64,000 bases of DNA, from contig NZ_JACXBS010000001.1 of NCBI RefSeq assembly GCF_014698015.1, positions 1 through 64,000 on the forward strand, given 5' to 3'. Both the position numbers and the translations under genes were made by a program. Shown piece after piece: positions 46,274 through 55,187 of this stretch. The DNA is from Kocuria sp. cx-455. Its GTDB lineage: Bacteria; Actinomycetota; Actinomycetes; Actinomycetales; Micrococcaceae. The notes under the pieces were generated by a model. That model saw only the letters and a program-made list of their open reading frames with translations. It made no database searches and had not been told where the DNA came from. Position 1 is the first letter of the stretch. Each line of letters opens with the position of its first letter.

Positions 46274-46330
46274 TACTCCTCCGAGCACCCCTGCTACGGT
46301 TGCGTCACAGCCCACACGAGAGGCTTCTTC

Positions 46331-46531
46331 GTGCCTGAGACGACGACGTCCCAGACCACTTCCCGGAACACCTGCGCGGTGGTCAACCCCGCCACCGGGG
46401 AACTCGTCGAGGAAGCGGAGGGCGCCTACGGGCCGCTGTCCTCCCGGACGGCCGCCGAGGGTGCCGAGATGCCGTTCGGCGGCGTCAAGCGTTCCGGGTT
46501 CGGCCGGGAACTCGGGCCGCGAACTGGACCG
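46331..46531 (+). pseudogene. Aldehyde dehydrogenase remnant with an internal deletion
   Basis: A GTG start gives CAVVNPATGELVEE, the usual N-terminal segment of NAD-dependent (succinate-semialdehyde type) dehydrogenases. Some 30 residues later comes MPFGGVKRSGFGRELG, which is the extreme C-terminal segment of the same family. The roughly 400 residues between, including the catalytic Cys and Glu, are missing. After that the frame runs into the antisense spermidine-synthase-like debris. This is clearly a deleted gene. Confidence 0.75.
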
Positions 46532-47285
46532 CGCGACCAACTCCGTCAGGCCCTGCGCAGCCAGCACGCCGGCCGGGTGCGGGCCGGCGGCCGCGAAGTA
46601 CGCCGCCCACTCCCGCGGCAGGGGGTCGCGCCCGCCCACCAGCACCAGGTTGCCCGCGTTCCGGCCCGCGAGGCACCACACGTCCGCGGAGACAGCCCGC
46701 ATCGCCCGGGCCTGGTCCGCGAGGAACGCGAGCCCCGGGTCGTCGCCCACGTTGACCACCATCACCCCGCCCGGCGCCAGCAGCGGGGCGGCCTCCTCGT
46801 AGAAGGCCACCTTCGCGAGGTGGGCGGGGCGAGCCGCGGCCGGTGAAGACGTCGAGCACCATCGCGACCACGGTGCTCGGAGCGGCGACACGGGGCAGTG
46901 CCGCGCGGGCGTCGTCGACGACGATCCGCATTCGCGCCCCGTCGGCAGCGGTAGCGCCTCGAGGACAAGACTGGGCAACTCTTCCTCCCGCTCGACGGTG
47001 ACCTGCCCGGAACCGGGGCGGGTCACCGCGATACAGCGGGCCAGGGTCATAGCCCCCGTCCCCAGGTGCACCGCGGTGATCGGGACGCCCGGGCGGAGCC
47101 ACGACGTCCACGACGTCGCCGATCCGCCGCAGGTACTCGTGGAAGATCTCCTCCGGGTGCGCGAGGTTCACGTGCGGCTACTCGGCCCCGTCCAGGCGCG
47201 GCACCCGGCCGCACTCGACGAACCGGTCCGGAACCATCTCGGCGTCCACTCCGGCCGTCTCCAGGTACCTGCGCATGCACCTCAT
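46525..47285 (-). pseudogene. Degraded paralogue of the spermidine-synthase-like protein
   Basis: Pieces align along the whole intact protein of 1783-2559: MRRYLETAGVDAEMVPDRF (start), HVNLAHPEEIFHEYLRRIGD, MHLGTGAMTLARCIAVTRPG, AFYEEAAPLLAPGGVMVVN and LPREWAAYFAAAGPHPAGVL. They lie in different frames. A TAG replaces the Gln of AEQSHVN, and at least three frameshifts separate the blocks. It was once a full gene on the same strand as its paralogue. DNA identity is moderate by eye, so it is an old second copy rather than a recent duplication. Confidence 0.85.
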
Positions 47286-47289
47286 CCTC

Positions 47290-47602
47290 CCGGTCTCTTC
47301 GTGCCAAGGAGAGTGTTGGCCGTCAGGGTTTCGTGACGTCTCGACAGCACCGCGGTGGCGTCGTTGGCATGGCAGACAGACACCGGTACACGGCCGAATT
47401 CCCAGCGGAAAACGGGGTTCCGGCACAGCTGCCCCGTCCGTGCGGCGTCCCGGTCGATGTGCACGAACCACGCGCCGTCCTCATGCACCACGGCCCGCAC
47501 GACGCCGCCGGCGCACACCTCCTGCCGATTGGACAGGTACGCTCCGCTCACCCCCTGCTGTTGCGGATCATCGAACACCGCATGGTAGCTCTCGCCGTAC
47601 AT
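47290..47602 (-). pseudogene. N-terminally truncated paralogue of the EVE-like protein
   Basis: The frame from 47602 begins with unrelated residues and then reads AYLSNRQEVCAGGVVRAV, GAWFVHIDRDAARTGQLCRN and WEFGRVPVSVCHANDATAVL, which align with residues about 60-125 of the EVE-like protein at 19161-19541. The first half of the domain (the WLLPINPAAHLEF part) is absent. It abuts the ruined spermidine-synthase-like gene on the same strand. Confidence 0.75.
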
Positions 47603-47624
47603 CGGGGCGTGGAGCGAGCCGCCC

Positions 47625-48971
47625 TCACACCCGCCCGGCCAGCACGTGCCCGTCCCGCCCGGCGACCAGACCCGTCACCAGCTGGAGCACCAGCACGATC
47701 CCGAAGACCAGGATCGGCACTTCCCAGCCGTCCGTGAGGCTGTGCAGGGCGCCGATCCCCAGGGGCCCCAGGCCCGCGATGACGTATCCCCAGCCCTGGG
47801 CCATGGTGGAGAGGTGCCCGGTGTGGTGAACATCCGGGGAGCGCCACACGATGAAGCTCAGCCCCAGGCTGATCGAGGCCCCCTGCCCCAGCCCGATCAG
47901 CGTCATCCACACGTAGGCGCCCTGCACCGGCGCCAGCAGCAGGCCCAGGAATCCTCCGGCGGTCACCAGCACGGTCAGCACCACGGCCAGGCCGGCCCGC
48001 CGGAGGCGCTGGGCGAGCATCGGGGCCAGCAGCGCCGTCGCGATCGCGGGGAACTGGGAGAAGGACAGCAACCACCCAGCGGTGTGCTCGTCCATCCCGC
48101 TGTCCCGCAGGATCGTGGGGATCCACGTGATGGCGGTGTAGTAGCTCATGGACTGGAATCCCATGAACAGGGTCACACCCCACGCGAGCCTATCCTTCAT
48201 GAGCCGGCGAAAGGTCGGCTCCCGGCGTTCGAGGACCTCGGCCACGGCCTCGCGCACCGGCTGCCGGCCGCTGGACCAGCGCAGCTGCGGCAGCCAGAGC
48301 AGGAAGGCGGCCAGGGCGGGCAGCGCCCCCGTGGCCAACGCCAGCCGCCACGATCCGGTGGCCGCGGCCACCGGGGCGGTGACACCGGACGCCGCGGCGG
48401 CGCCGACGAACAGCGCCGTGGAGTACAGGCCCATCATCAGCCCCGCGCGGTGAGCGAAGTCCTGCTTGATGATCGTGGGCATCACCACGTTGCCGATGGC
48501 GATGGTCATCCCCACCAGCACGGTGCCCCCGAACAGCGCGACGGCGTGGACCTCCAGCCGCAGGGCGATCCCCGCGGCCATCACGAACATGGTCATGCCC
48601 AGCAGCCGGTGCATGCCCCAGCGCTTCTGCAGCCCGGGCGTGAGGAACGCGAAGACCCCGAAGGCGAACACCGGGATCGCGGTCAGCAGGCTGGTCACCG
48701 TGCCGGAGAAGCCCATGTCCGCCCTGATCTCGGCGATCACCGGCCCCACGGCGGCCACCCCCACACGCAGGTTGAACGCGATCAGCAGCAGCCCGGCCGC
48801 GAGCAGCAGGGGCCGGTCCGCGGGTGTGCGGGGGCCCCGTCCGCGCGACGGGACGACGGGCGCGGGGGTCTCGGGCGCGGGCGTCGTGGCCGCCGGGTCC
48901 ACGGGCAGCGAGGACGCGGCCCCGGGCCCCTCGGGCGTCACGGCTGGAACGGAACCGGTGGACACGAACAC
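47625..48971 (-). CDS. CynX/NimT-family MFS transporter
   Basis: 448 residues, 12 TM helices. LLLIAFNLRVGVAAVGPVIA (with the ...NLR... motif), GTVTSLLTAIPVFAFGVFAF and WGVTLFMGFQSMSYYTAITW are typical of the cyanate/2-nitroimidazole porter subfamily. The GTG at 48971 (VFVSTGSVP) follows GAGGAG at 5 bases; a 50-residue Pro/Ala-rich N-tail precedes TM1. It is divergent from an AraC regulator, the same layout as nimT-nimR of Escherichia coli. Both intact genes sit between fragments of the old EVE-epimerase pair. Substrate is not known. Confidence 0.88.
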   Translation of the reverse strand: MFVSTGSVPAVTPEGPGAASSLPVDPAATTPAPETPAPVVPSRGRGPRTPADRPLLLAAGLLLIAFNLRVGVAAVGPVIAEIRADMGFSGTVTSLLTAIPVFAFGVFAFLTPGLQKRWGMHRLLGMTMFVMAAGIALRLEVHAVALFGGTVLVGMTIAIGNVVMPTIIKQDFAHRAGLMMGLYSTALFVGAAAASGVTAPVAAATGSWRLALATGALPALAAFLLWLPQLRWSSGRQPVREAVAEVLERREPTFRRLMKDRLAWGVTLFMGFQSMSYYTAITWIPTILRDSGMDEHTAGWLLSFSQFPAIATALLAPMLAQRLRRAGLAVVLTVLVTAGGFLGLLLAPVQGAYVWMTLIGLGQGASISLGLSFIVWRSPDVHHTGHLSTMAQGWGYVIAGLGPLGIGALHSLTDGWEVPILVFGIVLVLQLVTGLVAGRDGHVLAGRV

Positions 48972-49076
48972 GGAACTCCTCGGGTGGTGGGGTGCGGCGG
49001 CCGGTCCGGTCGCGCGCAGGAACTGGGCCAGTACATCCTGGATCGTCGTGTCCCGCGACCGGTAATATGCCATGTT

Positions 49077-49904
49077 GTGTCGGAAAACCGCCAGATCGGC
49101 TCTTTTGAGGACCCGTACTCTCCCGAGGGGACGGACAAGCAGGTCCACCGCTTCAACCACCGTCACCTGACCCCGCTGCATTCCCACCACCGCGGTCACC
49201 TGGTCTACCCCGTCACCGGTGTGCTCTCCCTGACCACGGTTCAGGGGTCCTGGATCGCCCCGGCCAACCGCATCGCGTGGGTCCCGGCCGGCGCCGTGCA
49301 TCAGCACCGGGCGCACGGCGCAGTGGACATGCGCCTGGTGTATCTGGACCCGAACCCGGCCGAGCAGTTGCCCGAGCACCCGGCGGTGCTGCTCATGACC
49401 CCGCTGGCCCGCGAGGCGGTCCTGGCGTTGACCGGCGGCGCCGCGGGCGAGGACACGAGCCGCGGACCGGAGCGGCGCGCGCGGTTGCGGCAGGTACTGC
49501 TCGACGAGCTCGGCCCGAGCCCCGAGCAACCCTTACATCTTCCCTTGCCCCGGGACCCGCGGCTACGGCAGGTCGCGGCGCTGCTCGCCGAAGATCTCTC
49601 CCGCCCGGTCACCCTGGAGCAGATCGGGCGCCGGATCGGTGTGGGGGAGCGGACACTGAGCCGGCTGTGCAGAGAGGAACTGGGCATGGGCTACCGGCAG
49701 TGGCGCAGCCAGTACCGGTTGCACCGGGCCATGGTCCTGCTCGCCGAAGGCCGTCCGGTGCTGCGCACCGGCGCGGAATGCGGCTGGTCCACCGCGAGCA
49801 CGTTCAGCGACGCCTTCAAGCGGCTCGTAGGGAAAACGCCCGGCGAGTACCGCCGCCTGGCGGCCGGGCAGGGCGCAGGAGATTCCGTCCTGGCGCCGCG
49901 GTGA
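49077..49904 (+). CDS. AraC-family regulator (NimR-like)
   Basis: 275 residues: N-terminal cupin-type domain with HRFNHRHLTPLHSHHRGHL and VTGVLSLTT, C-terminal double helix-turn-helix (about 165-265) with LEQIGRRIGVGERTLSRLCR and CGWSTASTFSDAFKRLVGKT. The GTG at 49077 gives VSENRQIGSF; no strong ribosome site is seen, so the start is approximate. It is divergent from the CynX/NimT-like MFS gene and probably its repressor, as NimR is for NimT. Confidence 0.88.
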   Translation: MSENRQIGSFEDPYSPEGTDKQVHRFNHRHLTPLHSHHRGHLVYPVTGVLSLTTVQGSWIAPANRIAWVPAGAVHQHRAHGAVDMRLVYLDPNPAEQLPEHPAVLLMTPLAREAVLALTGGAAGEDTSRGPERRARLRQVLLDELGPSPEQPLHLPLPRDPRLRQVAALLAEDLSRPVTLEQIGRRIGVGERTLSRLCREELGMGYRQWRSQYRLHRAMVLLAEGRPVLRTGAECGWSTASTFSDAFKRLVGKTPGEYRRLAAGQGAGDSVLAPR

Positions 49905-50050
49905 CCGCGGCACGGCGAGCACGGCGTGCCGCGGGTGCTGCACCTCCGGCACGGCCCGCAGCACGGTGACCAGGTCGTCCCGGTGAATCCAGTTGGTCAT
50001 CCGGCGGTGCGCGAGAGTCTCTCCGCGAAGCACCCGCTGGATCAGCGACG
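49905..50050 (-). pseudogene. Epimerase paralogue fragment abutting dnaB
   Basis: The minus strand reads RVLRGETLAHRRMTNWIHRD, then DLVTVLRAVPEVQHPRHAVL, matching DRVRCGEALAHNRMTNRIHRDDLVTVL and the following LESPEPPALMHAV of the intact epimerase at 19538-20377. Only about 48 codons remain. The left edge meets the AraC gene and the right edge, at ATCAGCGACGT, meets the dnaB stop. It is the other half of the duplicate EVE-epimerase pair. Confidence 0.85.
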
Positions 50051-52444
50051 TCAGAACCCCTCCAACGCCATGTTCGCGAACCGGGAGTAGTGACCCTGGA
50101 ACGCCACCACGATGGTCTTGGTGGGGCCGTTACGATGCTTCGCCACGATCACGTCTGCCTCACCGGCACGCGGTGACTCCTTGTCGTACACGTCCTCGCG
50201 GTGCAGCAGGATGACCATATCCGCGTCCTGTTCAATCGAGTTGTGGACGGTCACGCCGTTGGCCACGAAATTGTGGGCGCCAACCACGGTGGCATCGAAG
50301 ACTTCCTCCACGCCGTCATCCTCGATGGACACAATGCGATCCCAATACAGATCGTTCATCGCCATCATGTCCAGGTCGTGGGTATCGAGGGCGGAGACGA
50401 CTTCCTCCAGCCGCGATTGGGGCGGTCGGGTCATCGTTGCTGTGCCGCCACCAGCCACAGCGGATACGGAGGAATCGCCGGACACCGCTACGCGGTTTTC
50501 CAGAAGACTCCGGACCTCGTCCCACGCGTTGTACATCCCGCCGGAGCCAGGAGCAGCTTTCTCGGCCTTCTTAGCTCGCAAAGCAGCGCGCAGCTGCGCC
50601 GCAGCCACCGCGGATCCACCGTTCACAGGGATCTGCTCCAGGAACATCAGCTGATCCTCAAACTCGTCAATCGACACGACAGAACCAGCAGAGACACCGT
50701 CAGCAGAAGAAACGGTCCCCACGATTCCAAACCGCAACAACAGGCGGGCCACGGCGTCGGCAGCCTCGCGCGACGTCGTTGCCAAAGACATCTCACCGCA
50801 CTCACCGGAACCCGCATCCGAAACCGATCCGAAACGGGACCATACTGAGCCGAGTAGCAACCGCACCTGCTCCTTGGGAAGCGCGAATACGGACGCTGGC
50901 ACGGACGAGAGCCCGGCCAACTGAGCGCCCAGTGCGGACACCTCAGCGTCACTCATGGACACAGAAGAAGCGGGCGCCCCCACATGCCGCGGGATCCCCA
51001 CACGATCCCCCACACCCAGGTCGCCCAGAGCCCGCCAGCCCGCGTACGTGAAGAACTTGTGGTTCGCCGTCGCCCGCACTTCGCGCCCGGAGGCAAGGCC
51101 TAACCGGAAGACAGGCTTCACACCGGTGGAGAACACATGCGTCATCGGACGCTGCACGTAGCGCAGATCGTCCGCGAGCGCCCACACGGGCACATCCTTC
51201 TCGCCCGACTCGTACAGCTCACGCATGGTCGTCTCCGCGCCCGTGTCCGCGCGCAAAATCCGAGTGTCGCCGGTCAGGCAACCCGATTCACGCAGATCAC
51301 TCACCTGCGGCTTCTTATCCGTGCGTTGCTCGGAACCACGGTTGAGCTGGGACAGCGCGATGACCGGGACTTCGAGCTCCTTGGCCAGCAGCTTGAGCGC
51401 GCGGGAGAACTCGGAGACCTCTTGCTGACGGGACTCGACCTTCTTGCCGGAACTCATGAGCTGCAGGTAGTCGAGCACCACGAGCTTCAGATCGTGCTTC
51501 TGCTTCAGGCGCCGGCACTTTGCGCGGATCTCCATGAGCGACATGTTCGGCGAATCATCGATGAACAGCGGCGCCGAGTCCATCTTGCCCATGATCTGCG
51601 CGATCTTGGCCCACTGCTCGTCCTGCAGTGTGCCGGCGCGCAGGTCCTGCATCTGCAGGGTGCCCTCGGCGGCCAGCAGACGCATGGCGATCTCGTTGCG
51701 GCTCATTTCGAGCGAGAAGATCACGGACGTCATGTTGTGCTTGATGGACGCGGAGCGTGCGATGTCCAGCGCGAACGTGGACTTACCCATGGCCGGGCGC
51801 GCCGCGATCACGATCATCTGGCCACCCTGGAAACCGTGGGTCAGCTCGTCCAGTTCAATGAACCCGGTGGGCACACCCTGCATGCCCTCGCGGTTACCGG
51901 CGGCCTCGATCTCATCGACCGCGGCCTCCATGACCTCGCTGAGCACCACGTAGTCCTCGGACGTGCGCCGCTCCGCCACCTGATAGATCTCACCCTGGGC
52001 CTCGTTGACGATGTCATCGACCTCGCCGTCCTGCGAGTACCCCAGCTGCGCGATCTTGGTACCAGCCTCCACCAACCGCCGCAACACCGCACGCTCACGC
52101 ACGATCTCCGCATAGAATCCCGCGTTCGCCGCGGTCGGCACGGACGCGATCAGCGAGTGCAGGTACGCCACACCACCGATGCGTTCGATCTCACCGCGCT
52201 TGGTGAGCTCGTCGCCCACGGTGATCGCATCGGCGGGTTCGCCGCGCCCGTACAGGGAGATCACGGCGTCGTAAATGGATTCGTGCGCCGGCTTGTAAAA
52301 ATCCACGCCGCGCAGCACTTCCACCACGTCCGCAATGGCGTCCTTGGAGAGCAGCATGCCGCCCAGCACCGACTGCTCCGCCACGTTGTCGTGCGGCAGC
52401 GAGCGGCCGTACTCCTCGCGCGATCCGGACGTGTATTCCGACAC
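50051..52444 (-). CDS. dnaB: Replicative DNA helicase DnaB with an intein
   Basis: 797 residues before splicing, about 450 after. The N-terminal domain (AEQSVLGGMLLSKDAIADVV) and RecA-like ATPase (Walker A ARPAMGKSTFALDIA, Walker B LVVLDYLQLM) are typical DnaB. After VSDLRESG (residue 388) an intein of 347 residues begins at C389 and ends at N735; the host protein resumes at S736 (SIEQDADMVILLHRED) and ends FQGHYSRFANMALEGF. DnaB unwinds the fork in 5' to 3' direction. Splicing is needed for function, since the insert lies between motif H4-type elements. The gene is divergent from the CNNM pair. Confidence 0.97.
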   Translation of the reverse strand: MSEYTSGSREEYGRSLPHDNVAEQSVLGGMLLSKDAIADVVEVLRGVDFYKPAHESIYDAVISLYGRGEPADAITVGDELTKRGEIERIGGVAYLHSLIASVPTAANAGFYAEIVRERAVLRRLVEAGTKIAQLGYSQDGEVDDIVNEAQGEIYQVAERRTSEDYVVLSEVMEAAVDEIEAAGNREGMQGVPTGFIELDELTHGFQGGQMIVIAARPAMGKSTFALDIARSASIKHNMTSVIFSLEMSRNEIAMRLLAAEGTLQMQDLRAGTLQDEQWAKIAQIMGKMDSAPLFIDDSPNMSLMEIRAKCRRLKQKHDLKLVVLDYLQLMSSGKKVESRQQEVSEFSRALKLLAKELEVPVIALSQLNRGSEQRTDKKPQVSDLRESGCLTGDTRILRADTGAETTMRELYESGEKDVPVWALADDLRYVQRPMTHVFSTGVKPVFRLGLASGREVRATANHKFFTYAGWRALGDLGVGDRVGIPRHVGAPASSVSMSDAEVSALGAQLAGLSSVPASVFALPKEQVRLLLGSVWSRFGSVSDAGSGECGEMSLATTSREAADAVARLLLRFGIVGTVSSADGVSAGSVVSIDEFEDQLMFLEQIPVNGGSAVAAAQLRAALRAKKAEKAAPGSGGMYNAWDEVRSLLENRVAVSGDSSVSAVAGGGTATMTRPPQSRLEEVVSALDTHDLDMMAMNDLYWDRIVSIEDDGVEEVFDATVVGAHNFVANGVTVHNSIEQDADMVILLHREDVYDKESPRAGEADVIVAKHRNGPTKTIVVAFQGHYSRFANMALEGF
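50240..51280 (-). other. Intein in DnaB at the RESG/SIEQDAD site, with decayed homing endonuclease
   Basis: 347 residues, from C389 (CLTGDTRILRAD, block A) to H734-N735 (GVTVHN, block G); the +1 residue is S736. Block B is REVRATANHKFFTYAGWRAL with the TxxH, and block F is VFDATVVGAHNFVANG. All splicing residues are present. The middle keeps LAGLIDADG-endonuclease-like pieces: LGAQLAGLSSVPASV, FALPKEQVRLLLGSVWSRFG and TSREAADAVARLLLRFGI. The acidic catalytic residues are lost (LxGxLxGDG-type first motif reduced, second motif reads SRFGSVS where TDGSIS-like sequence is expected). It can probably splice but not home. Confidence 0.92.
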
Positions 52445-52694
52445 CCTGACTCACTTCCATTCCTCGAAGACTGCGCTCCATTGTCGCACCGTGCGAGGAC
52501 ATGGATAACACGCATTCGCCAAGGGGGACTACGACGCCGCTCGCCCCCTGGAAACTCCCGGGTTCCGCCTGTAGATTTGTCCCGTTTTATACCTCGCGGC
52601 GCACCGAGCGCGGCCTTCATTAAGATACGGAGATCATGAGCGCCCCTAGCGACGCCCCCTGCAAAAGACCCGGTTTTCTGAGTTGTAGCCAGGG

Positions 52695-54134
52695 GTGGTG
52701 GAGCTAGTGGAAGTCGTCTCCGTCATCATCGGAGTTGTGCTGATTGCAGCGTGCGGTGCCTTTGTGGCCGCCGAGTTCTCCCTCATCACCGTCAATCGCA
52801 ATGACGTAGAGGCCGCCGCCAAGACCGGCGACCGCCGCTCCCAGGGTGTGCTGAAGGGTATGAAGACCCTGTCCACCCAGCTCTCCGGAGCTCAGCTGGG
52901 CATCACGGTGACCAACCTGGGTATTGGCTTCCTCGCGGAACCGGCCATTGCCGCCTTGATCACGGGCCCGCTCACCGATGCCGGTCTGTCACCGGTCGCG
53001 GCCCGTTCCACCTCCATCACGCTGGCGCTGGTACTGGCCACCGGCCTGACCATGATCTTCGGCGAACTGGTACCCAAGAACCTTGCCATTGCCAAGCCGC
53101 TGGCCACCGCTAAGGCGGTGGTCGGCTTCCAGCGCGGCTTCACCAAGGTGCTGGGTTGGCCCATCCGCCTGTTCAACAACAACGCCAACACGATCGTGCG
53201 CGCGGTGGGCGTGGAACCACAGGAGGAACTGGCCTCAACACGCTCCCCGGAGGAACTCGCCGGACTGGTCCGTCACTCCGCCAATCAGGGCGCGCTGGCC
53301 TCCCAGACCGCGGAACTCGTGGAGCGTTCGTTCGCGTTCGGTGACCGCCGCGCGCATGACGTAATGACCCCGCGCGGTCAAATGGTCACCCTGTCCCCGA
53401 ACAACACCGTGCGGGATCTGCTGCGGGAGTCCAAGGCCACGGGCTTCTCCCGCTTCCCCGTGCTCCACGAGGACAAGGAACACGTTCTGGGCCAGGTGCA
53501 CGTGCGCCAGGCCCTGGCCGTGCCCTACGTCCAGCGTGAGTCCGTGACCGTGGAGGACATCATGGGCGAGGCGCGATTTGTCCCGGACACCGTGGAGCTC
53601 GATGACCTCATGGACGTGCTGCGCACCGGTGCCCTGCAGATGACGCTGCTCGTGGACGAGTTCGGCGATATCGCCGGGCTGGTCACCCTGGAGGACCTCG
53701 TGGAGGAACTCGTGGGTGAGGTGCGCGACGAGCACGACCCCCAGGACGAGCCTCACGCCGAACAGCACGACGACGTCTGGACCTTCGCCGCCGCCCTGCG
53801 CCCGGACGAGGCCAGTGAGCACCTGGGTGTCACGGTCCCCGAACACGAGGACTACGAGACCTTGGCCGGGCTCATCACCCTGGATTTGGGCCGCCTGGCC
53901 GAGGTGGGAGACACCGTCACGGTCGCATCCGATCCGGACCCCGGTGAGGAACCCCGGCTCATCACGTTCGAGGTGACCGGCCTGGACGAACACCGCATCA
54001 CCGAGCTGACCGCTCGCGTGCGCGAGCTGCCGTCCGAGGATGAGACCGAGCGCGAGAACCGGGAGCACCACGCGAAGGCCACGGACCGCCCCGAAGCCGC
54101 CAGCGGCGTCGTCGAGCAGGAGGAGAACCGATGA
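52695..54134 (+). CDS. CNNM/CorC-type membrane protein with CBS pair (first copy)
   Basis: 479 residues: DUF21/CNNM membrane domain (about 1-190, with AEFSLITVNRNDVEA and MIFGELVPKNLAIAKPL), two CBS domains (about 215-340; DDVMTPRGQMVTLSPN-like start and LVDEFGDIAGLVTLEDLVEE) and a C-terminal CorC_HlyC domain (about 355-445). These are called hemolysin-like but act in Mg2+/Co2+ transport or its control. The start is uncertain among GTG at 52695, 52698 and 52707 next to AGGGG. The stop overlaps the next gene by 4 bases. A Glu-rich tail ends the protein. Confidence 0.9.
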   Translation: MVELVEVVSVIIGVVLIAACGAFVAAEFSLITVNRNDVEAAAKTGDRRSQGVLKGMKTLSTQLSGAQLGITVTNLGIGFLAEPAIAALITGPLTDAGLSPVAARSTSITLALVLATGLTMIFGELVPKNLAIAKPLATAKAVVGFQRGFTKVLGWPIRLFNNNANTIVRAVGVEPQEELASTRSPEELAGLVRHSANQGALASQTAELVERSFAFGDRRAHDVMTPRGQMVTLSPNNTVRDLLRESKATGFSRFPVLHEDKEHVLGQVHVRQALAVPYVQRESVTVEDIMGEARFVPDTVELDDLMDVLRTGALQMTLLVDEFGDIAGLVTLEDLVEELVGEVRDEHDPQDEPHAEQHDDVWTFAAALRPDEASEHLGVTVPEHEDYETLAGLITLDLGRLAEVGDTVTVASDPDPGEEPRLITFEVTGLDEHRITELTARVRELPSEDETERENREHHAKATDRPEAASGVVEQEENR

Positions 54135-55177
54135 GTGACTTCGCCGGACTGCTGTTCACCGTGGTGCTACTGGCGGGCAACGCATTTTTCGTGGGCGCGG
54201 AGTTCGCCCTGATCTCCGCCCGCCGCACCGTGATCGAACCCAGGGCACTCGAGGGTAAATGGGCCGCCAAGGTCACCCTCAAGGCCATGGAGAACGTCTC
54301 GCTCATGATGGCCGGCGCGCAGCTGGGCATCACCATCTGCACCCTGGCGCTGGGCGCCATCAGCGAACCGGCCATCGCGCACCTGCTCGAGGTCCCGTTC
54401 GCCGCGCTCGGGGTGCCCGAGGCCGTGCAGCACCCGATTGCGTTCGCGATCGCGCTGGCCCTGGTGACCTATCTGCACGTGGTGGTCGGCGAGATGGTCC
54501 CGAAGAACATTGCGCTGGCCACCCCCGAGCGCAGCGCCCTGGTGCTGGGACCCATGCTGACGGGGGTGGTGACCGTGCTGCGGCCGCTGCTGTGGCTCAT
54601 GAACGGGATCTCCAATGGCATTCTGCGCCTGATGCGGGTGCAACCCAAGGACGAGGTCACCTCGGTCTTCACCCGCAACGAGGTGGCCGCCCTGGTCGCC
54701 GAATCACGCCACGGCGGGCTGCTCGAAGCCAACGACGAGCGCCTGCTGCTGGGCGCCCTGACCTTCGAGGAACGCAGCGTCAACGGCATTCTGATCCCCA
54801 TGAGCGAGGTGACGTGCCTGCCCTCGGGCGTGACCACGGCCCAGGCGGAGATCATCGCCGCAGACAGTTACTCGCGCTTCCCGATGCTCGCCCGAGACGG
54901 CTCGCTGGCCGGTTACGTTCATATCAAGGACCTGATCGAAGAGGACGACGCCGCTCGCGACCTTCCCATCCAGGCCTCCCAGGTGCGCGCGCTGCCCCGC
55001 ATTGGCGCTGATATGCCGCTGCGGCAGGCGCTGACCATCATGCAGAATTCGGGTGCCCACCTGGGCGCTGTGACCTCACCGGACGGCCGGGTGGAGGGCA
55101 TCGTGACGCTGGAGGACATGCTTGAGGAACTCGTGGGGCAGATCCGCGACGACAGCCGCATGATTCGGGAGGCTTAA
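54131..55177 (+). CDS. CNNM/CorC-type membrane protein with CBS pair (second copy)
   Basis: 348 residues: CNNM domain with GAEFALISARRTVIEPRALE and VVVGEMVPKNIALATPERSA, then two CBS domains (about 205-330, ending LGAVTSPDGRVEGIVTLEDM). Unlike the first copy it lacks the C-terminal CorC_HlyC domain. ATGA overlap with the preceding gene shows coupled translation, and the two may form a heteromer. Tandem long and short copies of this family are common in actinobacteria. Confidence 0.92.
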   Translation: MSDFAGLLFTVVLLAGNAFFVGAEFALISARRTVIEPRALEGKWAAKVTLKAMENVSLMMAGAQLGITICTLALGAISEPAIAHLLEVPFAALGVPEAVQHPIAFAIALALVTYLHVVVGEMVPKNIALATPERSALVLGPMLTGVVTVLRPLLWLMNGISNGILRLMRVQPKDEVTSVFTRNEVAALVAESRHGGLLEANDERLLLGALTFEERSVNGILIPMSEVTCLPSGVTTAQAEIIAADSYSRFPMLARDGSLAGYVHIKDLIEEDDAARDLPIQASQVRALPRIGADMPLRQALTIMQNSGAHLGAVTSPDGRVEGIVTLEDMLEELVGQIRDDSRMIREA

Positions 55178-55187
55178 TGACACACGC

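Noticed and set aside
45965-47071. A 368-codon minus-strand frame overlapping threonine aldolase
   Set aside because: Its first 160 codons are pieces of the ruined spermidine-synthase paralogue and the rest is antisense to the aldolase.
48972-49076. Operator between the NimT-like and AraC genes
   Set aside because: No convincing repeat was found in this 105-base gap.
47646-49904. A 752-codon plus-strand open frame across the MFS gene
   Set aside because: The first 470 codons are the His/Gln/Arg-rich antisense shadow of the MFS gene; only the last 275 codons (AraC regulator) look like protein.
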